Below, piece after piece: positions 25,109-34,328 of a stretch of DNA of 64,000 nucleotides. The stretch's first letter is position 1; the number at the start of each line of letters is the position of its first letter. Below the pieces are notes generated by a model. That model had not been told where the DNA came from. It did not search any database and saw only the letters and a program-made list of their open reading frames with translations. The stretch spans positions 1,302,001-1,366,000 of the forward strand of contig NZ_CP136693.1 of the NCBI RefSeq assembly GCF_032922745.1. The letters are read 5' to 3'. The DNA is from Marinobacter salarius. Lineage in GTDB: Bacteria > Pseudomonadota > Gammaproteobacteria > Pseudomonadales > Oleiphilaceae. Made by a program: the position numbers and the translations under genes.

Positions 25109-26125
25109 GTGAGCTTTTCGGCCAATCGCATGTTCCCAGCCACTCGTCTGCGTCGTAACCGGGTTGACGGTTTTTCCCGGCGCCTGGTACGGGAGAATCA
25201 GCTCAGTGCCGACAACCTGATTTTTCCGGTGTTCGTACTGGAAGGCGAAGGCCAGCGGGAGGCCGTGCCTTCCATGCCTGGCGTCGAGCGCCTGAGCGTT
25301 GATCTTCTGGTGGAACAGGCGGCCGAACTGGTGGCTCTGGGGATTCCGGCGGTGGCGCTGTTTCCCGTGGTGCCTGCGGAGTACAAGAACCTGTCCGGAT
25401 CTGGCGCGTGGGATTCCGATGGCCTGGCCCAGCGTGCGGTGCGTGCGCTGAAGGACGCCTACCCGGAGTTGGGTGTTATTACCGATGTGGCACTGGACCC
25501 ATTCACCACCCATGGCCAGGACGGCATCATCGACAACGATGGCTATGTGCTGAACGACGTGACCGTGGAGGCGCTGGTCAATCAGGCGTTGTCCCATGCC
25601 GACGCGGGTGCGGATATTGTGGCGCCGTCCGACATGATGGACGGCCGAGTCGCCGCCATCCGCGAGGCCCTGGAGTCCGCTGGCTATGTGAACACCCGTA
25701 TTCTGGCCTATTCTGCCAAGTATGCCTCCAGTTATTACGGGCCGTTCCGTGATGCGGTCGGCTCAGCGGGCAACCTGGGCAAAGGCAACAAAGCCACCTA
25801 TCAGATGGACCCGGCCAACAGCGATGAGGCGCTTCAGGAAGTGGTGATGGACATCGCCGAGGGTGCCGACATGGTGATGATCAAACCCGGCATGCCGTAT
25901 CTGGATATCGTTCACCGGGTAAAACAGGAACTGCAGGTGCCAACGTTCGTCTATCAGGTCAGTGGCGAGTATGCCATGCACATGGCCGCTGCGGAGAACG
26001 GATGGCTGGATGGCGACGCCGTGATGATGGAGAGCCTGATGGCCATGCGCCGTGCCGGTGCAGACGCCATCCTTACCTATTTCGCCGTCAGGGCTGCACG
26101 GCTGATGCGTGATAAACGCACCTGA
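25109..26125 (+). CDS. hemB: Delta-aminolevulinic acid dehydratase (porphobilinogen synthase)
   Basis: Joins two 5-aminolevulinate molecules to porphobilinogen in tetrapyrrole synthesis. The Schiff-base lysines are Lys204 (YSAKYASS) and Lys259 (MVMIKPGM). The segment that holds three zinc-binding cysteines in zinc enzymes reads VALDPFTTHGQDG here, with Asp and no Cys, so this is the Mg/alkali-metal type as in Pseudomonas. Starts with GTG at 25109, eight bases after the end of a perfect AGGAGG. Its stop overlaps a possible Pho-like site ahead of ppk. Confidence 0.95.
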   Translation: MSFSANRMFPATRLRRNRVDGFSRRLVRENQLSADNLIFPVFVLEGEGQREAVPSMPGVERLSVDLLVEQAAELVALGIPAVALFPVVPAEYKNLSGSGAWDSDGLAQRAVRALKDAYPELGVITDVALDPFTTHGQDGIIDNDGYVLNDVTVEALVNQALSHADAGADIVAPSDMMDGRVAAIREALESAGYVNTRILAYSAKYASSYYGPFRDAVGSAGNLGKGNKATYQMDPANSDEALQEVVMDIAEGADMVMIKPGMPYLDIVHRVKQELQVPTFVYQVSGEYAMHMAAAENGWLDGDAVMMESLMAMRRAGADAILTYFAVRAARLMRDKRT

Positions 26126-26183
26126 CAGGTTACAGTCAACAGCAGGGTGCCTTATGGTCTCTGATAAATGGAAGCAGTAAGCA

Positions 26184-28322
26184 ATGACTACTGAATCTGC
26201 AAACAAGCTAAAGGCTGTCGATGTTCCGGACGTGCCGGCGCCTGTGGACGCATCATCCCCCGGCGTGGATGTTAATGTGGCCGCCCAGGAAAACTATTTC
26301 AATCGCGAACTGAGCCAGCTTCAGTTCAACTACCGGGTGCTCAAGCAGGCCCTGGATACCACGCATCCGTTGATTAACCGGCTGATGTTCTGCTGCATTT
26401 TTAGCAGCAACATGGACGAGTTCTTCGAGATCCGGGTGGCGGGCCTACGCCAGCAGATCAAGTATGGTCGTGAAACCTTGGGCTCCGACGGCATGATGCC
26501 GGAGCAGGTGTTGGGCGAAATCAGCCGGGTGGCCCATGAGTACATCCGGGAACAGTACGACATCCTGAATAACGTGCTGATCCCCGAGATGGAGCAGGAG
26601 AACATTCACTTCGTCCGGCGTCGTGAATGGACCGAGGCTCAGGCCGACTGGGTGCGCCGTTACTTCGAAGAGGAAATCCTGCCGGTGGTCAGCCCCATCG
26701 GGCTGGACCCCTCGCACCCGTTCCCGCGTCTGGTCAATAAAAGCCTGAATTTCATTGTTGAACTGGACGGCAAGGATGCCTTCGGTCGTGAAACCGGGAT
26801 GGCCATTGTGCCTGCGCCACGTTCGCTGCCGCGCCTGGTGAGACTGCCCGATGACGTCTGCAACGGGGGCGACAATCTGGTGTTCCTGTCCTCCATGATC
26901 CACGCCCACACCGATGAGCTCTTCCCCGGCATGGAAGTGAAAGGCTGCTATCAGTTCCGCCTGACCCGTAACGCGGACCTTGAACTGGAGGACGATCTTG
27001 AAGATCTGGCCTCCGCCCTGCGCGGCGAATTGCTGAGCCGGCGCTTCGGCGACGGCGTGCGGCTGGAAGTGGCGGACAACTGCCCGGAAGAACTGGTGCA
27101 TTTTCTGCTGCGCGAGTTTGGACTGACGGCTCGTGACCTTTATCAGGTTCACGGCCCGGTCAACCTGACACGTTTGATGGCCGTCGGTGGGCTGGTGGAT
27201 CGCCAGGACCTCACCTATTCCGGCTTTTCGCCGTCGATTCCAAGGCAGATCCGTGCCAAGGAATCCATGTTCGATGCCATCCGCAAGCGCCCGCTGCTGT
27301 TGCTGCATCCCTATGAAAACTTCAGTCCCGTGACCGACCTGTTGCGGCAGGCTGCAAAAGACCCACAGGTCCTGGCTATCCGCCAGACCCTGTATCGCAC
27401 CGGTGCCGACTCGGAAATCGTCGAAGCGCTGATGGACGCCGCCCGGCGTGGCAAGGAGGTGACTGCGATCATCGAATTGCGAGCCCGGTTCAGCGAGGCG
27501 GAAAACCTGGAGCTGGCCAGCCGGCTGCAGGAAGCGGGTGTGATCGTGGTTTACGGTGTGGTGGGTTACAAGACCCACGCCAAGATGATCCTGATCGTGC
27601 GCCGTGAGGAAGGAAAACTGCGGCGTTACGTACACCTGGGTACCGGGAACTACCATGCCGGTAACGCCCGCCTGTACACTGACTACAGCTACATGACCAG
27701 CGACGAATCCATCGGTGACGACGTCAACAAGCTGTTCCAGCAGCTGACGGGGATGGGCAAGGCCTTGAAGATCAAGAAGCTGTTTCACTCACCCTTCACA
27801 CTCCATTCCCGTCTCCTGGGCCTGGTGGACCGTGAAGCGGAACTGGGGCCCAAAGGCCGGATTATTTTCAAGTTTAACGCCCTCACAGAGCGCGAGTTGA
27901 TCAAGGCGCTGTATCGCGCGTCCCAGGCTGGCGTGAAAATCGATCTGATCATCCGCGGCATATGCTGCCTGAGGCCGGAAGTGCCGGGGCTGTCGGACAA
28001 CATCCGGGTACGCTCCATCATTGGCCGTTTCCTGGAGCACACCCGAGTTTACTATTTCGGCAACAACGGCCGGCCGGAAGTCTATGGGTCCAGCGCAGAC
28101 GGCATGGAGCGGAACCTGCTGAGCCGCGTGGAAACGGCCTTTCCGATTGAGGATCCGGCGTTGATTGCCCGTGTCCGCGAAGACCTGGACACCTATCTGG
28201 CGGACAATTGCCAGTCCTGGGTCTTGCAGCCAGACGGCAGTTACATTCAGAATCAGGCAGCCGAGGGCGAGGATCGCCTCGCGTCCCAACTGGTCCTGCT
28301 TGAACGCCTGACCGGGAAATAA
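26184..28322 (+). CDS. ppk: Polyphosphate kinase 1
   Basis: Reversibly polymerises the gamma-phosphate of ATP into polyphosphate at the membrane. Four-domain PPK1 layout over 712 residues: N domain (NYFNRELSQLQFNYRVL), head, and two phospholipase-D-like C domains. The phosphorylated histidine is His465 (YKTHAKM); the second histidine of the duplicated fold is His619 (LEHTRVYYF). The amino terminus has an extra 30 or so low-complexity residues compared with E. coli. It follows hemB by 58 bp, the order also seen in Pseudomonas. No exopolyphosphatase gene (ppx) lies next to it. Confidence 0.96.
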   Translation: MTTESANKLKAVDVPDVPAPVDASSPGVDVNVAAQENYFNRELSQLQFNYRVLKQALDTTHPLINRLMFCCIFSSNMDEFFEIRVAGLRQQIKYGRETLGSDGMMPEQVLGEISRVAHEYIREQYDILNNVLIPEMEQENIHFVRRREWTEAQADWVRRYFEEEILPVVSPIGLDPSHPFPRLVNKSLNFIVELDGKDAFGRETGMAIVPAPRSLPRLVRLPDDVCNGGDNLVFLSSMIHAHTDELFPGMEVKGCYQFRLTRNADLELEDDLEDLASALRGELLSRRFGDGVRLEVADNCPEELVHFLLREFGLTARDLYQVHGPVNLTRLMAVGGLVDRQDLTYSGFSPSIPRQIRAKESMFDAIRKRPLLLLHPYENFSPVTDLLRQAAKDPQVLAIRQTLYRTGADSEIVEALMDAARRGKEVTAIIELRARFSEAENLELASRLQEAGVIVVYGVVGYKTHAKMILIVRREEGKLRRYVHLGTGNYHAGNARLYTDYSYMTSDESIGDDVNKLFQQLTGMGKALKIKKLFHSPFTLHSRLLGLVDREAELGPKGRIIFKFNALTERELIKALYRASQAGVKIDLIIRGICCLRPEVPGLSDNIRVRSIIGRFLEHTRVYYFGNNGRPEVYGSSADGMERNLLSRVETAFPIEDPALIARVREDLDTYLADNCQSWVLQPDGSYIQNQAAEGEDRLASQLVLLERLTGK

Positions 28323-28336
28323 CGATAACCCGCATA

Positions 28337-28356
28337 CGCCTGCCCCAGTGCAGGCG
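28337..28356 (+). other. Intercistronic hairpin after ppk
   Basis: Stem CGCCTGC / GCAGGCG with loop CCCAGT, 14 bp after the ppk stop. No T-run, so probably an mRNA-end or stability structure rather than a complete terminator. Confidence 0.35.
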
Positions 28357-28385
28357 ATGTGGGCGCTGTAATGGAGTAAAGGCAG

Positions 28386-29678
28386 TTGAAAAAACAATGG
28401 ATGGTTGCCGGTGCAGCCGTACTGGCTGTTGGTGTAGCTGCGCCCTGGGCCGTTGGTTATGTAACCGAACAGCAGTGGCAGAGTGTCACGGCGAACGTCA
28501 ATCAGGCGCAGCCCCTGTTCAAGCTGCAAACCCGCGATTATGACCGGGGCTACATGGGAGCCGAGTTCGCCGGCACCATCACGATCCAGGATCCGGACAC
28601 CGGCGACGAGCACTCATTCGACTATCAGGCACGGGTAAGCCATGGGGTTACCGGCAGCCTGATTGATTTTACCCCGCCTCCTGAGCTTGACGCTGAAGTT
28701 GAGAAGATCTTCCCTGACGAAAAGCCCCGGCTGACCCTGGAGACCCGCCTGTGGGGAACGGCGATCGCCGAGCTTTCCGTGCCGGCTGTGAGTGTGATCG
28801 ACGAGGAAACCGGCGAGTCCTTTGATATGTCGGAAAGCTTTAGCCGGGCAGAAATCAGTGGCAATGGGTCACAGGCCGATATCCTTATGCTCTGGCCAGG
28901 CGCCGTGATTCGGGGGCCAGACCTGCGCATCAGTATCGAGGATTTTCGCCTTGAACAGACCATGGAACACCTGGCAGGCGACGTCTGGCTGGGTGACGGG
29001 GACATGTCGCTGGCGCGGCTTGAAGTGGCGGCCCGGGGCGAGCCGACCCTTCGCTTTGACGACTTTTCGATGAGTGGTGAGACTACTACCGACGATGACG
29101 GGAAGAGCATTGATTCCGAGGCTGTCGTTACTTTGGAAAAGGTAACGGCGGACGACGAGAGCTTCGGCCCTCACCGTATGGAAATGGTGTTAAGCGGCCT
29201 GGACGTGCAAAGCTGGAGTGACCTGACAACCGCCATGACGGACATGCAGGCGGCTGCTCTCAACACTGCAGGCGGCGACTCGAGTGCCATGATGCAGCAG
29301 CAGATGGAATCCATGAATCGGATCAATCAGGCCATGCTGGGGCTTGCGGCCAACGGTTTTTCATTCGGGTTTCCGGAGCTGTCCTTTGCCACGCCTTATG
29401 GCCCGGTCAATGGCGAGATCATGGTGCAGCACCCGTCGCTGTCTGACGACGAGAAAGACCAGATGATGATGGTGATGCAGCGGCTGACCGGCAACCTGGA
29501 TGTCAGCATGCCGCTGGCCCTGGTGGAGCAGCATCCGGAGTTGGGGATGCAGGTGGCGCCTTTGATCAAGCAGGGCATGGTGGTGCAGGAGGGTGACCGC
29601 CTGCGAATCCAGGGCACACTGGAAGATCTGGCCCTGGATATCAATGGCAACGTGATTCCGCTGCCACCGATATTCTGA
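28386..29678 (+). CDS. DUF945 (YdgA-like) protein
   Basis: 430 residues with an amino-terminal hydrophobic signal-anchor (MVAGAAVLAVGVAAPWAVGY) and a long beta-rich periplasmic body, the pattern of the YdgA/YihF DUF945 family. Text such as NVNQAQPLFKLQTRDYDRGYMGAEFAG, reading as an AsmA-like repeating beta structure, fits. The start is TTG at 28386. Function is not known; related proteins have been linked to cell-envelope or motility phenotypes. A run of Met/Gln (residues 300-330, MMQQQMESMNRINQAM) and acidic patches are notable. The 3' end converges with coaD with 45 bp between. Confidence 0.8.
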   Translation: MKKQWMVAGAAVLAVGVAAPWAVGYVTEQQWQSVTANVNQAQPLFKLQTRDYDRGYMGAEFAGTITIQDPDTGDEHSFDYQARVSHGVTGSLIDFTPPPELDAEVEKIFPDEKPRLTLETRLWGTAIAELSVPAVSVIDEETGESFDMSESFSRAEISGNGSQADILMLWPGAVIRGPDLRISIEDFRLEQTMEHLAGDVWLGDGDMSLARLEVAARGEPTLRFDDFSMSGETTTDDDGKSIDSEAVVTLEKVTADDESFGPHRMEMVLSGLDVQSWSDLTTAMTDMQAAALNTAGGDSSAMMQQQMESMNRINQAMLGLAANGFSFGFPELSFATPYGPVNGEIMVQHPSLSDDEKDQMMMVMQRLTGNLDVSMPLALVEQHPELGMQVAPLIKQGMVVQEGDRLRIQGTLEDLALDINGNVIPLPPIF

Positions 29679-29723
29679 TCCTTTGTTCTGTGCTGCCCGG
29701 TATGGGCAACGCTTTCCCGTTTG

Positions 29724-30206
29724 TCAGTCCTTGATGAATTTCTGTTTGAGCGCGGCTTCCACGGCCGGGTCGACAAATTCGGAGACGTCACCGCCCAGTG
29801 AGGCGATTTCGCGGATCAGGGTGGAGGAGATGTACGACAGGTGGTTGGAGGGTGTCAGGAACACGCTTTCCACTTCCGGCGCCAGGCGGCGGTTCATGTC
29901 GGCTAGCTGGAATTCGTACTCGAAGTCGGAGACGGCTCGCAGTCCGCGGATAATCACGGTGGCGTTCTGTTCCCGGACGAAATCGGCGAGCAGATTGCTG
30001 AAGCCGGTGACGCTGACGTTGGGCAGGTGGGCGGTGGCTTTTTCCACCAGTTCGCAGCGTTCTTCCAATGTCAGTAGCGGGGACTTCTTGGGGTTGTAGG
30101 CGATAGCGACGACGACTTCGTCGAAGAGTCGGCCCGCGCGCTCGATGAGGTCGGTATGGCCGTTGGTGATCGGGTCAAACGTACCCGGGTAGATGACTTT
30201 TGGCAT
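29724..30206 (-). CDS. coaD: Phosphopantetheine adenylyltransferase
   Basis: Transfers AMP from ATP to 4'-phosphopantetheine, the penultimate step of CoA synthesis. The nucleotidyltransferase motif GTFDPITNGHTDLIERA (residues 8-24) carries the TxGH histidine, and the second signature ISSTLIREIASLGGDVSEFVD is near the end. 160 residues, the standard length. The ATG at 30206 has GGAG ahead. The downstream 45 bp to the convergent DUF945 gene shows no clear terminator. Confidence 0.95.
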   Translation of the reverse strand: MPKVIYPGTFDPITNGHTDLIERAGRLFDEVVVAIAYNPKKSPLLTLEERCELVEKATAHLPNVSVTGFSNLLADFVREQNATVIIRGLRAVSDFEYEFQLADMNRRLAPEVESVFLTPSNHLSYISSTLIREIASLGGDVSEFVDPAVEAALKQKFIKD

Positions 30207-30344
30207 TCGGAGCTCCTTTTCACCGGAAGCGCACAGGATAGCAGCCTTCTTCTCGAACCAAAATGTTGCACTTTTGCGCTGGTTACGACTTCGGACTGCG
30301 TACCTGCCTAGGAAGACCTCAAATTTCTTGCGGGGCTCCTTTCT

Positions 30345-31937
30345 TTAACTCCTGAGTTTTTGAGCCAGTCTGGTGCTATTCCTTGCAGCCAGTGCATAAA
30401 CCGACAATTGCGGATTCGCGCCAATGCTTGTTGGGAAGATCGAGGCGTCGTGGACGCTGAGGTTGGCCACGTGGTGGTGTTCGCCGAAGCCGTTGACCAC
30501 GGATTCTTCCGGGTTGCGGCCCATGCCGCAGCCGCCCATCTGGTGGGCGGTGAACAGGCGGACGCGGTGGGGTTCCATGGCGAGGTTGTCGATGCCGGCT
30601 TTGGCGTCGGCCCAAGAGGTGTACCAGGGGGAATCCAGGTGAATGATGCGGACTTTCTGGGCGCCGGCGGCGAACTGAATTTCGGCCATTTTGTAGAAGG
30701 CGTCTTTCAGGCCCTTCCAGAGGTAGTCGCTGACGGGGTAGTCCAGGATCGGGCTGCCGTCGTCGCGGAGGCTGACGGTGCCGCCGGTACTGTCGGGGTG
30801 GAAGCCGTCTCTCAGCAGGGCGATGACGGAGTTCAGCCGGGGTAGTTTCGACAGGTCGCGGATCTGTTGTTCGCCGTGGCCGGGAACCACGCCGGCGGAC
30901 ATGGCCGGGTGCAGGGGCGGTACTTCCAGTTTGAAGCCGGCGGGTCCGTCGACGCCCTGTGAGAAGTTGAATTCGTCGGAATAGATCGACTGAGGGGCAC
31001 CGTAGTAAGGATCGACGGTGTCAGGCATTTCCGCGATGGTGGCGTTGACCGGGTGCAGGAAGGTGCGCTTGCCAATACGGTCGTGCGGGTCGGGAATATC
31101 TGAACGCAGCAGCAGGCCAGGTGAGCCGATGGCGCTGGCGGCTACCACGAAATGCCGGGCTCGCAGTTCAATGGTGAAGCCAGACGGGGTGACACCGTCC
31201 GCCGCCATGGCCGAGGCCTGGAGGTGGCTGATTCTGTCCTGCTCCATCACCAGTTTGTCGGCCCGCAGACCGTGGAACAGTCGGGCGTTGTTGTCGAGGG
31301 CGACAGGAATAGTGGTGGTCAGAGCCCCCTGTTTGGCGTTCGTGGGGCAGCCCACGCCGCAGTAACCCAGATTCCAGCAGCCTTTGACGTTGCGTGGGAT
31401 CACCTCCCAGGACCAGCCCAGGGCCTCGCAACCCTGGCGCAGGATGTCGTTGTTCACATTGGGCTCGGCCAGCCAGGGCTCAATGTTATGTCGTTGCTCG
31501 CGGCCGTCGAACCAGGGCTTCATGGCTGCCGGGGTCAGGTCGTCGAGCCCGAAACGGCTGGCCCAGTGATTCAGCGTCGGTGCCGGCGTGCGGAAGCTTG
31601 AGGTCCAGTTCACCGTAGTGGAGCCGCCCACACACCGGCCCTGCAGAATGGATATCGCGCCGTCTTTGGTGACCCGGCTCATGCCCTCCTGGTAAAGGGA
31701 GGCATAGGCGTCCAATTCGTTCATCTTGAAATCTTTCTGGTGATACAACCGGCCTTCCTCTACCAGAATCACCGACAGCCCGGCTTTCGCCAGAATCTCC
31801 GCCGTGGTGCCGCCCCCCGCGCCGGTGCCGATGATCACCACATCGGCTTCGTGGGTCTGGTTCTGTGTCAGGGTGGCACCGTCGGTGACCTTCCAGCCAG
31901 CCTCAAGCCCACGGGCAATACGATCCGTTAACGACAT
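30345..31937 (-). CDS. GMC-family FAD oxidoreductase (membrane alcohol-dehydrogenase type)
   Basis: 530 residues. FAD-binding GTGAGGGTTAEILAKAG (37-53), the GRCVGGSTTVNW flavin motif (100-111), and the carboxy-terminal HQMGGCGMG and ASIFPTSIGANPQLSV segments hold the active-site His and Asn. It lacks a signal peptide, yet its operon partner is a Tat lipoprotein, so it may be carried out as a hitchhiker, as in fructose or gluconate dehydrogenase complexes. Cysteines 187, 193 and 197 (KGCWNLGYCGVGCPTNAK) could bind an iron-sulphur cluster as proposed for those enzymes. With the aldehyde dehydrogenase upstream, a long-chain or aromatic alcohol is a likely substrate; unproven. Confidence 0.82.
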   Translation of the reverse strand: MSLTDRIARGLEAGWKVTDGATLTQNQTHEADVVIIGTGAGGGTTAEILAKAGLSVILVEEGRLYHQKDFKMNELDAYASLYQEGMSRVTKDGAISILQGRCVGGSTTVNWTSSFRTPAPTLNHWASRFGLDDLTPAAMKPWFDGREQRHNIEPWLAEPNVNNDILRQGCEALGWSWEVIPRNVKGCWNLGYCGVGCPTNAKQGALTTTIPVALDNNARLFHGLRADKLVMEQDRISHLQASAMAADGVTPSGFTIELRARHFVVAASAIGSPGLLLRSDIPDPHDRIGKRTFLHPVNATIAEMPDTVDPYYGAPQSIYSDEFNFSQGVDGPAGFKLEVPPLHPAMSAGVVPGHGEQQIRDLSKLPRLNSVIALLRDGFHPDSTGGTVSLRDDGSPILDYPVSDYLWKGLKDAFYKMAEIQFAAGAQKVRIIHLDSPWYTSWADAKAGIDNLAMEPHRVRLFTAHQMGGCGMGRNPEESVVNGFGEHHHVANLSVHDASIFPTSIGANPQLSVYALAARNSTRLAQKLRS

Positions 31938-31955
31938 AATAATGCTCCGGTTGGC

Positions 31956-32600
31956 TCAGGCGTTGTCTTTGAACTGGGGCAGGGCGTCCACGGCCCAGGC
32001 GGGTGGTCCGGGGTAGCCGGAGAGGTGCCAGTGGTCTTCGTGGCCATAGAAAGCCACGTTACTGACTTTGGTCAGGGCGATGTAGCCGTTGTTGAACAGC
32101 CCAACACCACTGGTGCGCCAGCGCTCAAGGAAGGCATCCACGGACTGCGTGCTGGCGTTCTCCCAACTCGACCAGACCCGCGCCACCGTCACCCGTGTCA
32201 GCCCGAAGTTCAGCAGGTCAAACAGACCCCTCAACTCCTTCTGGTTGGCTGGTCCGAACTGGTGAATCCCGGCATCAATGCGCTCAATCGTCGCCTGAAT
32301 CTGCTGGCGGCGAACCACGGGCTCCTCAGTCAGCCCAGGGCCCACCATGGCTGGCAGAAGCGCCTGGAACAGCACAATGTCATCGCGGGTCAGGAACTGG
32401 AACTCGTAGCTCTGGTCCATCGCCCCCGGCATCGGATAGTCCCGCCCGGCGGGCGCGGTTGCACAGCCGGACAGGCCAGCGGTCACACTCACCGTACCAA
32501 GGAACATGGCGCCACCAAGCCCGGTCCGCAGAAAACTCCGACGGTCCATGGTGGTATCGGGAAGGTCCGTTTGCACGGATCGAGAAAGGCTTTCAGGCAT
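31956..32600 (-). CDS. Tat-exported lipoprotein, small subunit-like partner of the GMC oxidoreductase
   Basis: 214 residues. Twin-arginine motif RRSFLR at 20-25, a hydrophobic stretch, and a lipobox LSGC with lipidated Cys46, so a periplasmic lipoprotein exported folded. The remaining helical body (TRDDIVLFQALLPAMV, then a helical tail) recalls the gluconate-2-dehydrogenase subunit 3 family. The 18-bp gap to the GMC gene supports a complex in which this subunit carries the flavoprotein through Tat. The ATG at 32600 was chosen over 32651 because AAGAGAG precedes it and it fits the Tat signal length. Confidence 0.75.
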   Translation of the reverse strand: MPESLSRSVQTDLPDTTMDRRSFLRTGLGGAMFLGTVSVTAGLSGCATAPAGRDYPMPGAMDQSYEFQFLTRDDIVLFQALLPAMVGPGLTEEPVVRRQQIQATIERIDAGIHQFGPANQKELRGLFDLLNFGLTRVTVARVWSSWENASTQSVDAFLERWRTSGVGLFNNGYIALTKVSNVAFYGHEDHWHLSGYPGPPAWAVDALPQFKDNA

Positions 32601-32652
32601 AACGACTCTCTTGTTCTTATTGTCTTTTGTTGGCCGGCGACCAGCACCCAAG

Positions 32653-34098
32653 TCACCGAATAAACAACTTATATATCATCTTGTGAGCCGTCGTTCCGTG
32701 CGGCGCATACACAAACTTGCCACTGTTGAACTTCTGCTTACTGAAAATTGCCCGTTGATGAGAGAACGTCAGGAAACCTTCCTTGCCGTGGTAATGCCCC
32801 ATCCCCGAATCACCGATACCACCAAACGGCAGGTCATCCTGGGCAACGTGCATCAGTGCATCGTTGATGCACATGCCACCGGAATGGGTTTGGTTGACCA
32901 CATGCTCCTGCATCGACTTGTCGTAACCGAAGAAATACAGCGCCAGCGGGCGAGGACGGTCATTAATGTAATGGATCGCCTCATCCAGGTTGCCATAGCT
33001 GATGATCGGCAGAATCGGCCCGAAAATCTCATCCTGCATGATTTTCATATCCGGCGTGGTCTTCAGCGCCAGCGTAATCGGCATCTTGCGGGTGCCATCC
33101 TTCAGGTTCTCACTGGCCGGATTGATCTCAATCAACTCCGCACCTTTCTCCCGTGCATCCTCAAGATAACTCTGCAGACGCTCGTATTGGCGCTCATTGA
33201 TAATCGCCGTGTAATCCTCGTTATCCCGCAGGCTCGGATACATCGCCGCAAATTGATGGCGATACTCATCCACAAACGCCTGCACACGGTCCGCCGGGCA
33301 CAACACATAATCCGGTGCCACACAGGTCTGACCCGCATTCAGCGCCTTGCCGAAAGCGATACGCTGGGCGGCGTCTTCCATCGGAACATCCGGCGATACG
33401 ACGGCAGGCGACTTGCCGCCGAGTTCCAGCGTCACCGGCGTGAGATTTTCCGCGGCTGCCCGCATCACCAGCTTGCCCACTGACGTGGAGCCGGTGAACA
33501 GAAGGTGGTCGAAGGGCCGGCTGGAAAAGTCTGCGGCGACATCCGCCTCACCGTTAATCACACAGACCAGGTCCTCCGGAAACGCAGATTCGACAATCTC
33601 CTTGAATAAAGCAGAGGTGTGCGGCGTGAACTCAGACATCTTGATCATCGTACGGTTACCCGCAGCCAGTGAGGCCACCAACGGCCCAACGGCCAGATAC
33701 AGCGGGTAGTTCCAGGGCACGATGACGCCCACAACACCCTTGGGCTGGTAATGAACACGGTTGCTGGCGGGCTGGAACAACACGGACACATGCCGCTTGG
33801 AGGGCTTCATCCAGCCTTCCAGGTTTTTCAGGGTGTAATTGATGCCTTGAATGGACGGCATCACTTCTGCAATCAGCGACTCGTCCTTCGAACGACAGCT
33901 GAAGTCCCGGTCTATCGCGTCCAGTAAGCGATCCTGGTTGGACAGCAGTACGCGCTTGAGGCGCTTCAGGTTCTCCTGACGCTCGGTCAGTGACGGCATC
34001 GGGTTGTTGCGAAACGCCTTCTTCTGGTCCTCGAACACACGATGCGTGTGCTGGATGTGCTTCTTGCTTTCAGTCAGCTGGACAACGGTGACTACCAT
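32653..34098 (-). CDS. Coniferyl-type aldehyde dehydrogenase
   Basis: 481-residue NAD(P)-dependent aldehyde dehydrogenase of the coniferyl/fatty-aldehyde group. Marks: VVGVIVPWNYPLYLAVGP cofactor segment, FTGSTSVGKLV, LELGGKSPAVV with the general-base Glu, the catalytic Cys in NAGQTCVAPDYVL, and EIFGPILPI. A carboxy-terminal basic/hydrophobic tail (TAHKMIYKLFIR) could be a membrane contact, as in fatty-aldehyde dehydrogenases. Start at 34098 has GAGGAGAG ahead. First gene of an operon with the Tat lipoprotein and GMC oxidoreductase: alcohol to aldehyde to acid is the likely chemistry. Confidence 0.85.
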   Translation of the reverse strand: MVVTVVQLTESKKHIQHTHRVFEDQKKAFRNNPMPSLTERQENLKRLKRVLLSNQDRLLDAIDRDFSCRSKDESLIAEVMPSIQGINYTLKNLEGWMKPSKRHVSVLFQPASNRVHYQPKGVVGVIVPWNYPLYLAVGPLVASLAAGNRTMIKMSEFTPHTSALFKEIVESAFPEDLVCVINGEADVAADFSSRPFDHLLFTGSTSVGKLVMRAAAENLTPVTLELGGKSPAVVSPDVPMEDAAQRIAFGKALNAGQTCVAPDYVLCPADRVQAFVDEYRHQFAAMYPSLRDNEDYTAIINERQYERLQSYLEDAREKGAELIEINPASENLKDGTRKMPITLALKTTPDMKIMQDEIFGPILPIISYGNLDEAIHYINDRPRPLALYFFGYDKSMQEHVVNQTHSGGMCINDALMHVAQDDLPFGGIGDSGMGHYHGKEGFLTFSHQRAIFSKQKFNSGKFVYAPHGTTAHKMIYKLFIR

Positions 34099-34213
34099 AT
34101 CGCTCTCTCCTCGCGGCTCCGGGCCATGCCGGATCACCGCCCTTATTGTTCGTGGAACCGGCGACAGTTCCGGAATGCGTTGGTGAAAAAGTATTCAGTT
34201 TGCGCTTGGGGCT

Positions 34214-34243
34214 ATTATTAGAGTATATACTCTAGGTAGTCAA
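34214..34243 (-). promoter_or_regulatory. Promoter of the aldehyde dehydrogenase/GMC operon
   Basis: Minus-strand -35 TTGACT (34238-34243, five of six) and -10 AATAAT (34214-34219, five of six) with an 18-base spacer. The palindromic operator lies within the spacer, so bound repressor would block RNA polymerase. Confidence 0.65.
34219..34234. promoter_or_regulatory. Palindromic operator, probable TetR-family binding site
   Basis: TAGAGTATATACTCTA is a perfect 16-base palindrome midway between the divergent aldehyde dehydrogenase operon and the TetR gene. Position inside the -35/-10 spacer of the former supports repression; the regulator is most likely the adjacent TetR protein. Confidence 0.7.
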
Positions 34244-34328
34244 GCTGGCCCTAATGGCTGATCGGGCCATCCACGGATCGCAGCGCCGAAGCACAGACGC
34301 CCACATAACAACATGCATTGCTGAGCCT

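Noticed and set aside
26445..27788. 447-residue open frame antisense to ppk
   Set aside because: Ppk1 on the other strand has strong family motifs throughout. High third-position GC makes long antisense frames common, and this one has no recognisable motif or ribosome site.
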